Shown in pieces: positions 25,899-33,671 of a stretch of 64,000 nt of DNA. The position numbers and the translations under genes were made by a program. The DNA is from Pseudomonas gingeri (lineage in GTDB: Bacteria; Pseudomonadota; Gammaproteobacteria; Pseudomonadales; Pseudomonadaceae). Each line of letters begins with the position of its first letter. Within the stretch, counting starts at the first letter, position 1. The notes under the pieces were generated by a model. That model made no database searches and was not told where the DNA came from. It saw nothing but the letters and a program-made list of their open reading frames with translations. The stretch is taken from contig NZ_JACAQA010000028.1 of the NCBI RefSeq assembly GCF_013385425.1, positions 105,795 to 169,794 of the forward strand, given 5' to 3'.

Positions 25899-26940
25899 CG
25901 GTCAGCCGTCGCGCGTCATTTTTGGCAAAGGCTCGCTGCAGCAACTGGAGGCGGAAATCGATCGATTAGGCGCCAAGCGGGCGCTGGTCCTCTGCACGCC
26001 GGAACAACGCGCCCAGGCGGAAAACATCGTTCGATTGCTCGGCAGCCGGGCCGCCGATATTTTCGACAAGGCGGTCATGCACGTTCCTATCGAGACGGCA
26101 CGGGAAGCCCGTGAAGTCGCACGCAAACTGGGAGCCGACTGCGCCGTGGCCATCGGTGGCGGTTCAACCACCGGGCTGGGCAAAGCCATCGCCATGGACT
26201 CCGGGCTGCCGATCCTGGCCATCCCGACCACTTACGCCGGCTCCGAGATGACCCCGGTCTTCGGCCTGACCGAGAACGGCCTCAAGCGTACCGGCAAGGA
26301 TCCGCGGGTGCTGCCCAAGACGGTGATCTACGACCCGGAGCTCAGCGTCAGCCTGCCCCTCGAGATGTCGATCACCAGCGGCATGAACGCTATCGCCCAC
26401 GCGGCCGAAGGCTTGTACGCCCAGGATGGCAATCCGGTCATGTCGTTGATGGCCGAAGAAGGCATCAGGGCCCTGGCCGAAGGCATGAAACGCATCCATC
26501 GCAACCCGACCGACCTCGATGCCCGCGGCGATTGCCTCTATGGCGCGTGGCTGTGCGGCACCGTGCTCGGCAACGTCGGCATGGCCCTGCATCACAAGCT
26601 TTGTCACACCCTGGGCGGCAGCTTCAACCTGCCGCATGCGCAGACCCATACGATCGTGCTTCCCCACGCCATCGCCTACAACCAGTCCGCGGCGCCAGGC
26701 TTGTCGCGTATCTGCCGGGCGCTGAACGTCGACGATTGCAGCCCCGCGGCCGCCCTGTTCGACCTCTCCAGCTCCCTGGGGGCGCCGACACGCCTCAAGG
26801 ATCTGGGCCTGACCGAGGCCGACCTGGATCGCGCCACGGACATTGCCCTCGCCAATCCTTACTGGAACCCACGGCCCATCGAGGCAGCAGCGATTCGCCA
26901 ACTGCTGCAGGATGCGTTCGATGGCGTTCGTCCACAGTAA
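25873..26940 (+). CDS. Maleylacetate reductase
   Basis: A 355-residue enzyme of the iron-containing alcohol dehydrogenase superfamily. ATG 25873 follows AGGAG. The motif GGGSTTGLGKA (about 96-106) binds the nucleotide, and AIPTTYAGSEMTPVFGLTE (about 116-134) is characteristic of maleylacetate reductases rather than true alcohol dehydrogenases, as is MALHHKLCHTLGG near 237. It should reduce maleylacetate, the product of hydroxyquinol cleavage, to 3-oxoadipate with NAD(P)H. The next steps (CoA transfer and thiolysis) are not encoded here. The gene ends 26 bases from the convergent LacI gene. Confidence 0.92.
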   Translation: MSTPPFIYNGQPSRVIFGKGSLQQLEAEIDRLGAKRALVLCTPEQRAQAENIVRLLGSRAADIFDKAVMHVPIETAREAREVARKLGADCAVAIGGGSTTGLGKAIAMDSGLPILAIPTTYAGSEMTPVFGLTENGLKRTGKDPRVLPKTVIYDPELSVSLPLEMSITSGMNAIAHAAEGLYAQDGNPVMSLMAEEGIRALAEGMKRIHRNPTDLDARGDCLYGAWLCGTVLGNVGMALHHKLCHTLGGSFNLPHAQTHTIVLPHAIAYNQSAAPGLSRICRALNVDDCSPAAALFDLSSSLGAPTRLKDLGLTEADLDRATDIALANPYWNPRPIEAAAIRQLLQDAFDGVRPQ

Positions 26941-26966
26941 GACAACATGGACTGCACGGATGCCGC

Positions 26967-27992
26967 TCAGTAAGGCAGGTTGAACGGCGTGACGATCTGC
27001 ACCTGGGAGGGTGCGATCGGCCCGTCCTTCCACAGCCGATGAAATTGCAGGATGTGCAGGAACACATGGCGAGCATCGATCTGCAGATTGTGGTCGATGA
27101 TCGCGGCGATTTTTTCCTCGGCCAGCAACTGGCGATTTTCCTCATCCAGGTCGTGGCCGATAAACACCTCCAGCGGCCGCGCCGATGCCGCGAACGCATC
27201 GACGATCGCCCGGTTACCGCCCCCCACGCTGTAGACCGCCTTGAGGTCGGGATGCTGCCTCAGCGCCTCGGTCACTCGTTCAAGGGTGCGTTCGTACACC
27301 CCGTAGCCACCGCTGATGTCCAGCACGCGCAAATGCGCGGCGCGGCCACGCAGCCACATGCGAAAGCCCATTTCGCGCTCTTCCTCCCCGCGAAACAGCT
27401 CGCTGCCGATCACCACCGCCACCTCCTGCGACTGCGGCCCCAGCCAGCGTGACAACAGGTACGCGGCGGTCTGTCCGGCGGTGCGGTTGTCCATGCCGAC
27501 ATAGCCGATGCGCTCGCTGTGGGGCAGGTCGGTCACCAGGGTCACCACCGGAATCCCGGCCGCGGCCAACTGCTTGACCGCCAGGTTCACCGCCGGCTCG
27601 TCGGCGGCCTTGAGCACCACGCCCTGACTGCCCATATCGAGGCAGCGCAACAACTGGTCGTGCATCGCCTGGGGTTCGATTTCTTCGAACAGGTGAAAAC
27701 GTGGGGCAATGCGAAACGGCGCCAGGCTCGCCAGTTGGGTGATGATCGCCGCCCGCACCGCCGCACTGAAGCGGCGCGGCGTGTGCATGATCACATCGAT
27801 ATGAAAGGTGCGCCCCACCGCCAGGCCGTTCTTTTCCTGGGCTTCGAGCTCAATCAAGGCCTGCTCGATACGGCGCTGGGTCTGATAATGCACGCTGCCA
27901 CGCTGGTGCAGTACGCGATCGACCGTAGCCTTGCTGACCCCCGCCTGGGTGGCCAGTTGCTTGATGGAGAAGTGTTTGGCGCGTTCGATCAT
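26967..27992 (-). CDS. LacI-family transcriptional repressor
   Basis: A 341-residue regulator starting at ATG 27992. The N-terminal helix-turn-helix reads SIKQLATQAGVSKATVDRVLHQRG, with the KATVDRVL variant of the usual TVSRVL. A periplasmic-binding-protein-like effector domain spans about 65-341 (GIPVVTLVTDLPHSERIGYVG). The same variant and domain layout occur in the LacI protein at 51047, so the two are related. It is divergent from the SDR/oxygenase/binding-protein operon at 28115, with 122 bases between them, and is its likely repressor. Confidence 0.92.
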   Translation of the reverse strand: MIERAKHFSIKQLATQAGVSKATVDRVLHQRGSVHYQTQRRIEQALIELEAQEKNGLAVGRTFHIDVIMHTPRRFSAAVRAAIITQLASLAPFRIAPRFHLFEEIEPQAMHDQLLRCLDMGSQGVVLKAADEPAVNLAVKQLAAAGIPVVTLVTDLPHSERIGYVGMDNRTAGQTAAYLLSRWLGPQSQEVAVVIGSELFRGEEEREMGFRMWLRGRAAHLRVLDISGGYGVYERTLERVTEALRQHPDLKAVYSVGGGNRAIVDAFAASARPLEVFIGHDLDEENRQLLAEEKIAAIIDHNLQIDARHVFLHILQFHRLWKDGPIAPSQVQIVTPFNLPY

Positions 27993-28029
27993 GGTTTCAG
28001 CCTGAGGTTTTTTTGAGGTCTTTTCGGGC

Positions 28030-28093
28030 GTTATCGAGGTCAGCACGATGCTAGTCTCAATTTCGCCGAGCGTCGAGCCGGTACCTTGATAAC
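28030..28093. promoter_or_regulatory. Separated inverted repeat between the LacI gene and its divergent operon
   Basis: GTTATCGAGGT (28030-28040) and ACCTTGATAAC (28083-28093) are reverse complements with one mismatch. The centres are 53 bases apart, about five helical turns. They may be two operators for the LacI protein at 26967. Confidence 0.35.
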
Positions 28094-28114
28094 AACAAAA
28101 ACCAGGAGAAGCGC

Positions 28115-28963
28115 ATGTCTGAAAGCAACCTCGCCACCTCGTTCAATGGCCAGTACTTTGTCGTCACCGGCAGCACGCAGGGCCTCGGTGCCGCGGTGGC
28201 CCACACCCTGGCCCGCCGCGGTGCGGCCGGCCTGATCATTTGCGGGCGACGCCCCGAACAGGGTCAGGCACAGGTGCGCCAATTGGCGGAACTGGATTGC
28301 CAGGCGTTCTTTGTCCAGGCCGACCTGGAGCAGATCGACGACTGCCGCGCGGTCATCGATGCCGCCCGCACCCACTTCGGTACCCTGCACGGGCTGGTCA
28401 ACTGCGCCGGCATGTCGGATCGCGGGAGCATCCTGGACACGGCTCCGGAACTGTTCGATCGCCTCTTCGCAGTCAACGTACGAGCGCCGTTCTTCCTCAT
28501 GCAGGAAGCGCTGAAGCTGATGATCAGCCAGGGCGTGGAAGGCGCCATCGTCAATATCCAGAGCATCGTCGGCCACGGCGGCCAGTCCTACCTGACAGCC
28601 TACTCGGCCTCCAAGGGCGCGCTGGCGATCCTGACCAAAAACGTCGCCTTCAGCGCCCTGCGCAACCGCATCCGGGTCAATGGCCTGAATATCGGCTGGA
28701 TGGACACCCCCCACGAGGATGAGATCCAGCGCCGCTACCATGGTGCCCAAGACGGCTGGTTGGCGAAGGCCGAGCACGCCCAGCCCTTCGGCCGCCTGCT
28801 CAAGCCCGAGGAGGTCGCCCAAAGCGTCGCGTTCCTGCTGTCCCGCGAGTCGGGGATGATGACCGGCACGGTGATCGATCTGGAGCAAGGCGTGATCGGC
28901 TGCGGCGACGACAGCGCGCCGCGCCCGGGGCAGCCCTTGAGCTTGCCGGAGAACACCCGATGA
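28115..28963 (+). CDS. SDR-family oxidoreductase
   Basis: A 282-residue short-chain dehydrogenase with AGGAGAAG before the ATG. Residues about 14-24 (TGSTQGLGAAV) form the NAD(P) site, NCAGMSDRG is the conserved NAG region, and YSASK (near residue 165) carries the catalytic Tyr and Lys. It is strikingly similar to the SDR at 50155 (both have FAVNxRAPFFLMQE and RNRIRVNxLNIGWM stretches), so the two probably act on related substrates, a polyol or cyclitol hydroxyl by context. It overlaps the oxygenase gene downstream by four bases. Confidence 0.9.
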   Translation: MSESNLATSFNGQYFVVTGSTQGLGAAVAHTLARRGAAGLIICGRRPEQGQAQVRQLAELDCQAFFVQADLEQIDDCRAVIDAARTHFGTLHGLVNCAGMSDRGSILDTAPELFDRLFAVNVRAPFFLMQEALKLMISQGVEGAIVNIQSIVGHGGQSYLTAYSASKGALAILTKNVAFSALRNRIRVNGLNIGWMDTPHEDEIQRRYHGAQDGWLAKAEHAQPFGRLLKPEEVAQSVAFLLSRESGMMTGTVIDLEQGVIGCGDDSAPRPGQPLSLPENTR

Positions 28964-30114
28964 ATCAGCCCCTGTCAGCCTTTGTCCGGGCCGACTCCGT
29001 GCAACTGCACGACTTCGCCCGGCTGTGCGAACAACAGGCCCGCCCCGAGGACTACCCCCACTGCAGCGAGGTGCAGGGCAATGTGCCGATCTATCAGGCG
29101 CAGGCCTTGCGCAACGCTGACCGCCACGCGCTGCTGAACGAGTTGCACCGGCTGTTTCGCGACGGCCCGGGGGTCATGGTGGTGCGCCAGGGCTATAGCG
29201 ACCTGGGGGTGGTTGATCGCCACAGCCGGGTATTCGAGGCGATCTTCGCCGAGGAGGCCGCCCAGGGCGTGGCTAGCGACCACTTCGCCAAGGCCGGCAG
29301 CAACGGACGTATCTGGAATTCATTGCAGAAGGCCGCCCTGCACTCGCCATCGTCCTTCATCGAGTACTACGCCAACCCACTGCTGGGGCTGATTGCCGAA
29401 GCCTGGCTGGGTCCGCACTTCCAGGTCACCGCCCAGGTCAACGTGGTGCACCCCGGTGGACAGGCCCAGCAACCCCACCGTGATTACCACCTGGGGTTCC
29501 AGACGGTCGCTGAAGTCGAGCGTTTTCCTCTGCCCTTGCAGGTGCTGTCCCAGTACCTGACATTGCAGGGCGCCGTGGCCCACTCCGACATGCCGCTGGA
29601 CACCGGCCCGACCCTGCTGTTGCCGTTTTCCCAACAGTACGCGCTGGGTTACCTGGCCTGGCGCCGCGCCGAGTTCATCGACTACTTCCAAAAGCAGGCG
29701 GTGCAACTGCCGCTGAGCAAGGGTGACCTGCTGTTCTTCAATCCCGCGCTGTTCCACGCCGCTGGTAGCAACCTCACGCCGGATCGCCAACGCATGGCCA
29801 ACCTGCTGCAGATTTCCTCGGCCTTCGGCAAGCCCATGGAAACTGTGAACCGCGAACGCATGATGCTCGCGCTCTACCCCTGCTTGCTGCAGCAGTGGGC
29901 GGATCAAGTACTAGACGCACCCGGACTGGCTGCGGTGATCGCCAGCTGCGCCGACGGTTATTCCTTTCCCAGCAACCTCGACACCGACCCACCCCTGCAC
30001 GGCCTGGCCCCGCAGACCGGGCAACAACTGATGTGGCAAGCGCTGAACGAACGCTGGCCCTACGCGACCTTTGCCGAGCGCGTGGCGCAAATGCATGCCA
30101 AACGCCAGGCCTGA
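28960..30114 (+). CDS. Phytanoyl-CoA dioxygenase (PhyH) family Fe(II)/2-oxoglutarate oxygenase
   Basis: A 384-residue enzyme. The metal facial triad is visible as His173-x-Asp175 (QQPHRDYH) and His266 (NPALFHAAGSN), with an arginine about ten residues later (DRQRM) to bind 2-oxoglutarate. The family hydroxylates or demethylates small molecules, with succinate and CO2 as co-products. Its gene overlaps the SDR by four bases and is followed by a sugar-type binding protein. This suggests oxidation of an imported substrate, for example removal of an O- or N-methyl group from a modified cyclitol, but the substrate is not readable. Confidence 0.87.
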   Translation: MNQPLSAFVRADSVQLHDFARLCEQQARPEDYPHCSEVQGNVPIYQAQALRNADRHALLNELHRLFRDGPGVMVVRQGYSDLGVVDRHSRVFEAIFAEEAAQGVASDHFAKAGSNGRIWNSLQKAALHSPSSFIEYYANPLLGLIAEAWLGPHFQVTAQVNVVHPGGQAQQPHRDYHLGFQTVAEVERFPLPLQVLSQYLTLQGAVAHSDMPLDTGPTLLLPFSQQYALGYLAWRRAEFIDYFQKQAVQLPLSKGDLLFFNPALFHAAGSNLTPDRQRMANLLQISSAFGKPMETVNRERMMLALYPCLLQQWADQVLDAPGLAAVIASCADGYSFPSNLDTDPPLHGLAPQTGQQLMWQALNERWPYATFAERVAQMHAKRQA

Positions 30115-30162
30115 CCCTGTTTCCAAACGATCCAAAAACAACAACAAAACCGGAGTGCGACC

Positions 30163-31086
30163 ATGAAAAAACGACTTCTGACCTTCCTGCTTGCCATTGT
30201 CTTCACACCGCTGGCACTGGCCGATATCCGTATCGGCGTCAGCATTGCCCAGGTCGATGATGTATTCCTGGCGCAGATGCGCGACTACATGGCCGCCCAC
30301 GCCAAGGAACTGCCCGGCGTCACCCTGCAATTCGAAGACGCCCAGGGCGATGTGGTACGCCAGCTCAATCAGGTACAGAACTTCACCGCCCAGAGCATGG
30401 ACGCGATCATTGTCAATCCGGTGGATACCGCCGCCACACAAAAAATAACCGACCAGGCGCGCAAGGCCAGTGTCCCCCTGGTCTATGTCAACCGCCGCCC
30501 CGACCTGGCTGAACTGCCACCCGGCGTCGGCTATGTGGGCTCGGATGAAATCAAGGCCGGCGAAATACAAATGCGCTACCTGGCGGAAAAAATGGGCGGC
30601 AAAGGCAATCTGGCGATCATGCTCGGCCTGCTCTCCAACGACGCCACCCACAGCCGTACCCAGGGTGTAAAGGAAGTGCTTAAAAGCTATCCGGACATCC
30701 ACGTGGTCGAGGAGCAAAGCGCCGAATGGCAGCGTGGCAAGGCCATGGACCTGATGAATAACTGGATTCTGTCGGGGAAAAAAATAGATGCCGTGGCCGC
30801 CAATGCCGACGAAATGGCCATTGGCGCGGCGATGGCCATCAAACAAGCCGGCATGCGCCCGGGCAAGGACATCCTGGTGGGTGGCAGCGATGGCGGCCCC
30901 GCCGGCCTCGATGCAATCAAGAGGGATCAACTGGTGGTAACCGTCTACCAGGACAACAAACGCCAGGCCGTCGGATCCATTGATTTAGCACTGAAGATGG
31001 TCCGCAAAGAACCCTATACAGCACAGTTGACCATTCCTTATCAGCTCATTACCAAGGCCAACTATCAGGACTTCCTCAGCCCTTGA
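30163..31086 (+). CDS. Periplasmic sugar-binding protein without a linked permease
   Basis: A 307-residue protein with a 20-residue signal peptide (MKKRLLTFLL...ALA). The mature part begins DIRIGVSIAQVDDVF and follows the RbsB/inositol-binding pattern (IIVNPVDTAATQKI, VPLVYVNRRPD, VGGSDGGPAGLDAI). An aromatic residue and two Asp/Asn positions in these motifs would contact the ring hydroxyls. No permease or ATPase genes lie next to it. It may deliver to the transporter at 45277-47819 or 12297-15022, or act as a sensor. Confidence 0.88.
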   Translation: MKKRLLTFLLAIVFTPLALADIRIGVSIAQVDDVFLAQMRDYMAAHAKELPGVTLQFEDAQGDVVRQLNQVQNFTAQSMDAIIVNPVDTAATQKITDQARKASVPLVYVNRRPDLAELPPGVGYVGSDEIKAGEIQMRYLAEKMGGKGNLAIMLGLLSNDATHSRTQGVKEVLKSYPDIHVVEEQSAEWQRGKAMDLMNNWILSGKKIDAVAANADEMAIGAAMAIKQAGMRPGKDILVGGSDGGPAGLDAIKRDQLVVTVYQDNKRQAVGSIDLALKMVRKEPYTAQLTIPYQLITKANYQDFLSP

Positions 31087-31263
31087 ACGACTGAAACTCA
31101 ACGACCGACAGGCAAAGTTGCCCCCGCATGAGCGCCATCGGCACACCACAACTACGTGCCGATCTGGCCGCGCGCCACAAAGCAGCAAGCCGCCGGGGTC
31201 CGATTGGCTCTCGCAAGGTTTGGTTGCCATTTGGGCGGGGGGCTGCCATGGCGCTGATCGTGT

Positions 31264-31920
31264 TTAATCAAGAACCTGGACATAACCATCTGCTCTGTTG
31301 TGGGCATTGCCCTCGTCGCCAGACGCCACACTACAACACAGGCAAATCGCCAACACGTCCGAGTACTTGTCCATTTTCAGCGCTACGCCGAGAAGCCTTA
31401 ATACGTCATCTAATTTTTCATCTTTTTTAAGGCAGACAATACCGACGTCCTCCGTCCCACCATCCAGATAATACTTCAACAACATTTTTTCGCAAAAAAC
31501 CGGTGTGAGATCCTTTGGCGTCAAATTAATATTAGGTACTTCACAGATCGTTCTTGTCAGCAAGGGTTCTTCCCATGAGGCACGAACAGATGTCTTTGTC
31601 GGCAAGATGCCTGACAATAAGATGTCGAGTGGACTTTGAGTCGGTGCCAGCTCCGACTTTAAACTCAGGTTCGGTGTTAGCCCCTGCGGCCGACCTTGAC
31701 GCAGATTTCTATAGATCTCTTGCAAGGGGAACCCATTGTCCGTGTCATACCAGCCAAAATTATCAACCCCCCATGGAAAGTAAATACTGAAATTACTGAT
31801 AAACTTTCCTTCAACTTTTATGCCGTGGGCAATAATAAAAAATATTGAGACGTCCTCAAAAACAACGTCATCCTTTACCAATGCCACCGCGTGACTGCCG
31901 ATTGCTTTTACTTGAGGCAT
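31264..31920 (-). CDS. Hypothetical protein of unusual composition
   Basis: A 218-residue protein with AGGAGATT before the ATG, so probably expressed. The gene is clearly more AT-rich than its neighbours and uses codons rare in this genome (many ATA, AAT, TTT), which points to recent acquisition. No signal peptide or membrane segment is present. Visible segments include NFSIYFPWGVDNFGWYD, a proline/leucine-rich middle and a C-terminal LAICLCCSVASGDEG with adjacent cysteines. I do not recognise a family. It stands alone between two catabolic operons. Confidence 0.6.
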   Translation of the reverse strand: MPQVKAIGSHAVALVKDDVVFEDVSIFFIIAHGIKVEGKFISNFSIYFPWGVDNFGWYDTDNGFPLQEIYRNLRQGRPQGLTPNLSLKSELAPTQSPLDILLSGILPTKTSVRASWEEPLLTRTICEVPNINLTPKDLTPVFCEKMLLKYYLDGGTEDVGIVCLKKDEKLDDVLRLLGVALKMDKYSDVLAICLCCSVASGDEGNAHNRADGYVQVLD

Positions 31921-32261
31921 CTGAAATCTCCTTGATCGTTAACCGGCATCATTGCAATAACCCATCCACGTTAAACCGCTCGGAGTAAAAACAAATGCAA
32001 CCCGTCAAGCAGCCGATTCTATTAGACAGATTTGCCCACCTTCGGTAGGAACCGCAACGCTAAGAAGACCGAGCGTGGTAGAGCTGTCCTCATACGGTGG
32101 CATCAAGAGGTTAGATCAAATAGCTGCTCAGCGCGGTGATCCAGTAAATATTTCAGAGTCCTGTTGCCCATATCTGCGGGGCTGGCCGGCGCTGACCTGA
32201 CCGCCAAATGAGGCCTACACCGCGCTTATTGGGTATTTCTCCACCCGCATCGCCGCCACAC
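31921..32261. other. Intergenic stretch with no supported feature
   Basis: About 340 bases upstream of the hypothetical gene and downstream of the MFS gene. It should hold the promoter of the hypothetical gene near 31925-31990. No convincing repeat, terminator or small gene was seen. Confidence 0.5.
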
Positions 32262-33584
32262 TCACGGCTTGGGCAAGACCAACTCGGCAGAGGCCTTCTG
32301 TCGCGCGACTTCATCAGGGTCCGAGACAAAAACAACGGTCAGAAACAAGGCGCACAGCGCCAGCCCCGCCAGCAGGTAGAGCCCGCTCTCGAAATTACCC
32401 GTCATGTCCTTGGCCATGCCGACCAGCCCGGGGCCGAAGAAACCACCGAGGTTGCCCACGGAGTTGATCAATGCGATACCGGCTGCCGCGCTGCTGCCAC
32501 TCAGGTACAGCGACGGCAACGGCCAGAACGGTCCTTTGAAGCCCATCATGCCAATGGTTGCGGCACACATGCCGAGGATTGCCAGATAGTTGCCGGGCAT
32601 CCACCCCGCCATTGCCAGGCCACCGGCCAGGAACAGCAGCGCGATGATCAGGAACCGTTTGCGTTTGTTGAGACGGTCGGAAAGCAGGCCGATGGTGACC
32701 ATGCCGATGCAGCCCACGACATAAGGAATGGCCGCGACGAAACCAATCGCCATGCCGTTGTAGCCTTGCTGTTTGATGATCTGCGGCAAAAACATCGAAA
32801 GCCCGAGATTGGTTGCGGCAACGCAAAAATACAGGGTGCACAACACCAGGATGGCGGGACTGCGAAACACCTCCCACAGTGAATTCTTACTATCGAGCCT
32901 GGGGGGATTGGCCTTGATATCGTTTGCCAGTTCACGGGCCAGCCATTCACGCTGCGTATCATTCAACCAATGCACCTGCCGTGGCGAATCCGGTAGGTAC
33001 TTGAGCACCACACCCACCAACAGAATGCCCGGGGTCCCCTCGACGATATACAACCACTGCCAGCCCTTGAGGCCCAGGAGGCCATCGAGCTCCAGCAGCA
33101 AGGTTGAAATCGGCGCGCCGACTGCCAGGGAAATCGGGATCGACAACATGAAGGTCGAGATAATGCGGGCTCGATAACGTACCGGGAACCACAAGGTCAG
33201 GTAAAGAATGACCGCAGGGAAGAATCCGGCTTCCGCCACCCCCAGCAAAAACCTCAGTGTCAGGAAGCTTCTGGGCCCCTCGACAAACACCATGCAGGTG
33301 GCAATCAGCCCCCAGGTAAAAAGGATACGGGCAATCCAGCGCCGCGCACCGACCCTGATCATCATCAGGTTGCTGGGCACTTCGAACAGGCAATAGCCAA
33401 TGAAAAACAACCCGGCCCCCCATCCAAAGACCGCGCTGCTCAGACCGATATCGGCGTTCATGGTCAGCGCCGCGAAACCGACGTTGACACGGTCGAGATA
33501 CGAAACGATGTAGAGCAAAATCAGCAACGGCAACAGCCGCCAGAAGATTTTGTTCGTCACTTGTTTTTCAATGTCAGCGCTCAT
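32262..33584 (-). CDS. MFS transporter, anion:cation symporter (ACS) family
   Basis: A 440-residue inner-membrane protein with twelve hydrophobic segments and AAGGACG before the ATG. Family features are YLDRVNVGFAALTMN in TM1, GYCLFEVPSNLMMIRVGARRW in two adjoining pieces near residues 60-85, and RFLLGVAEAGFFPAVILYL in TM4. ACS proteins import organic acids such as galactonate, glucarate, phthalate or tartrate. It lies downstream of mmsA on the same strand, 87 bases away, and probably shares its transcript. Its substrate could be an acidic intermediate or an alternative carbon source. Confidence 0.9.
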   Translation of the reverse strand: MSADIEKQVTNKIFWRLLPLLILLYIVSYLDRVNVGFAALTMNADIGLSSAVFGWGAGLFFIGYCLFEVPSNLMMIRVGARRWIARILFTWGLIATCMVFVEGPRSFLTLRFLLGVAEAGFFPAVILYLTLWFPVRYRARIISTFMLSIPISLAVGAPISTLLLELDGLLGLKGWQWLYIVEGTPGILLVGVVLKYLPDSPRQVHWLNDTQREWLARELANDIKANPPRLDSKNSLWEVFRSPAILVLCTLYFCVAATNLGLSMFLPQIIKQQGYNGMAIGFVAAIPYVVGCIGMVTIGLLSDRLNKRKRFLIIALLFLAGGLAMAGWMPGNYLAILGMCAATIGMMGFKGPFWPLPSLYLSGSSAAAGIALINSVGNLGGFFGPGLVGMAKDMTGNFESGLYLLAGLALCALFLTVVFVSDPDEVARQKASAELVLPKP

Positions 33585-33671
33585 GGCACGTCCTTTTTTA
33601 TTCTTGTTTTACCCTGCGCCGAGAAGGGCAAAGCCCACTCCCGGCGCAGGCGGTAAAGCTTGAAACTCAGG

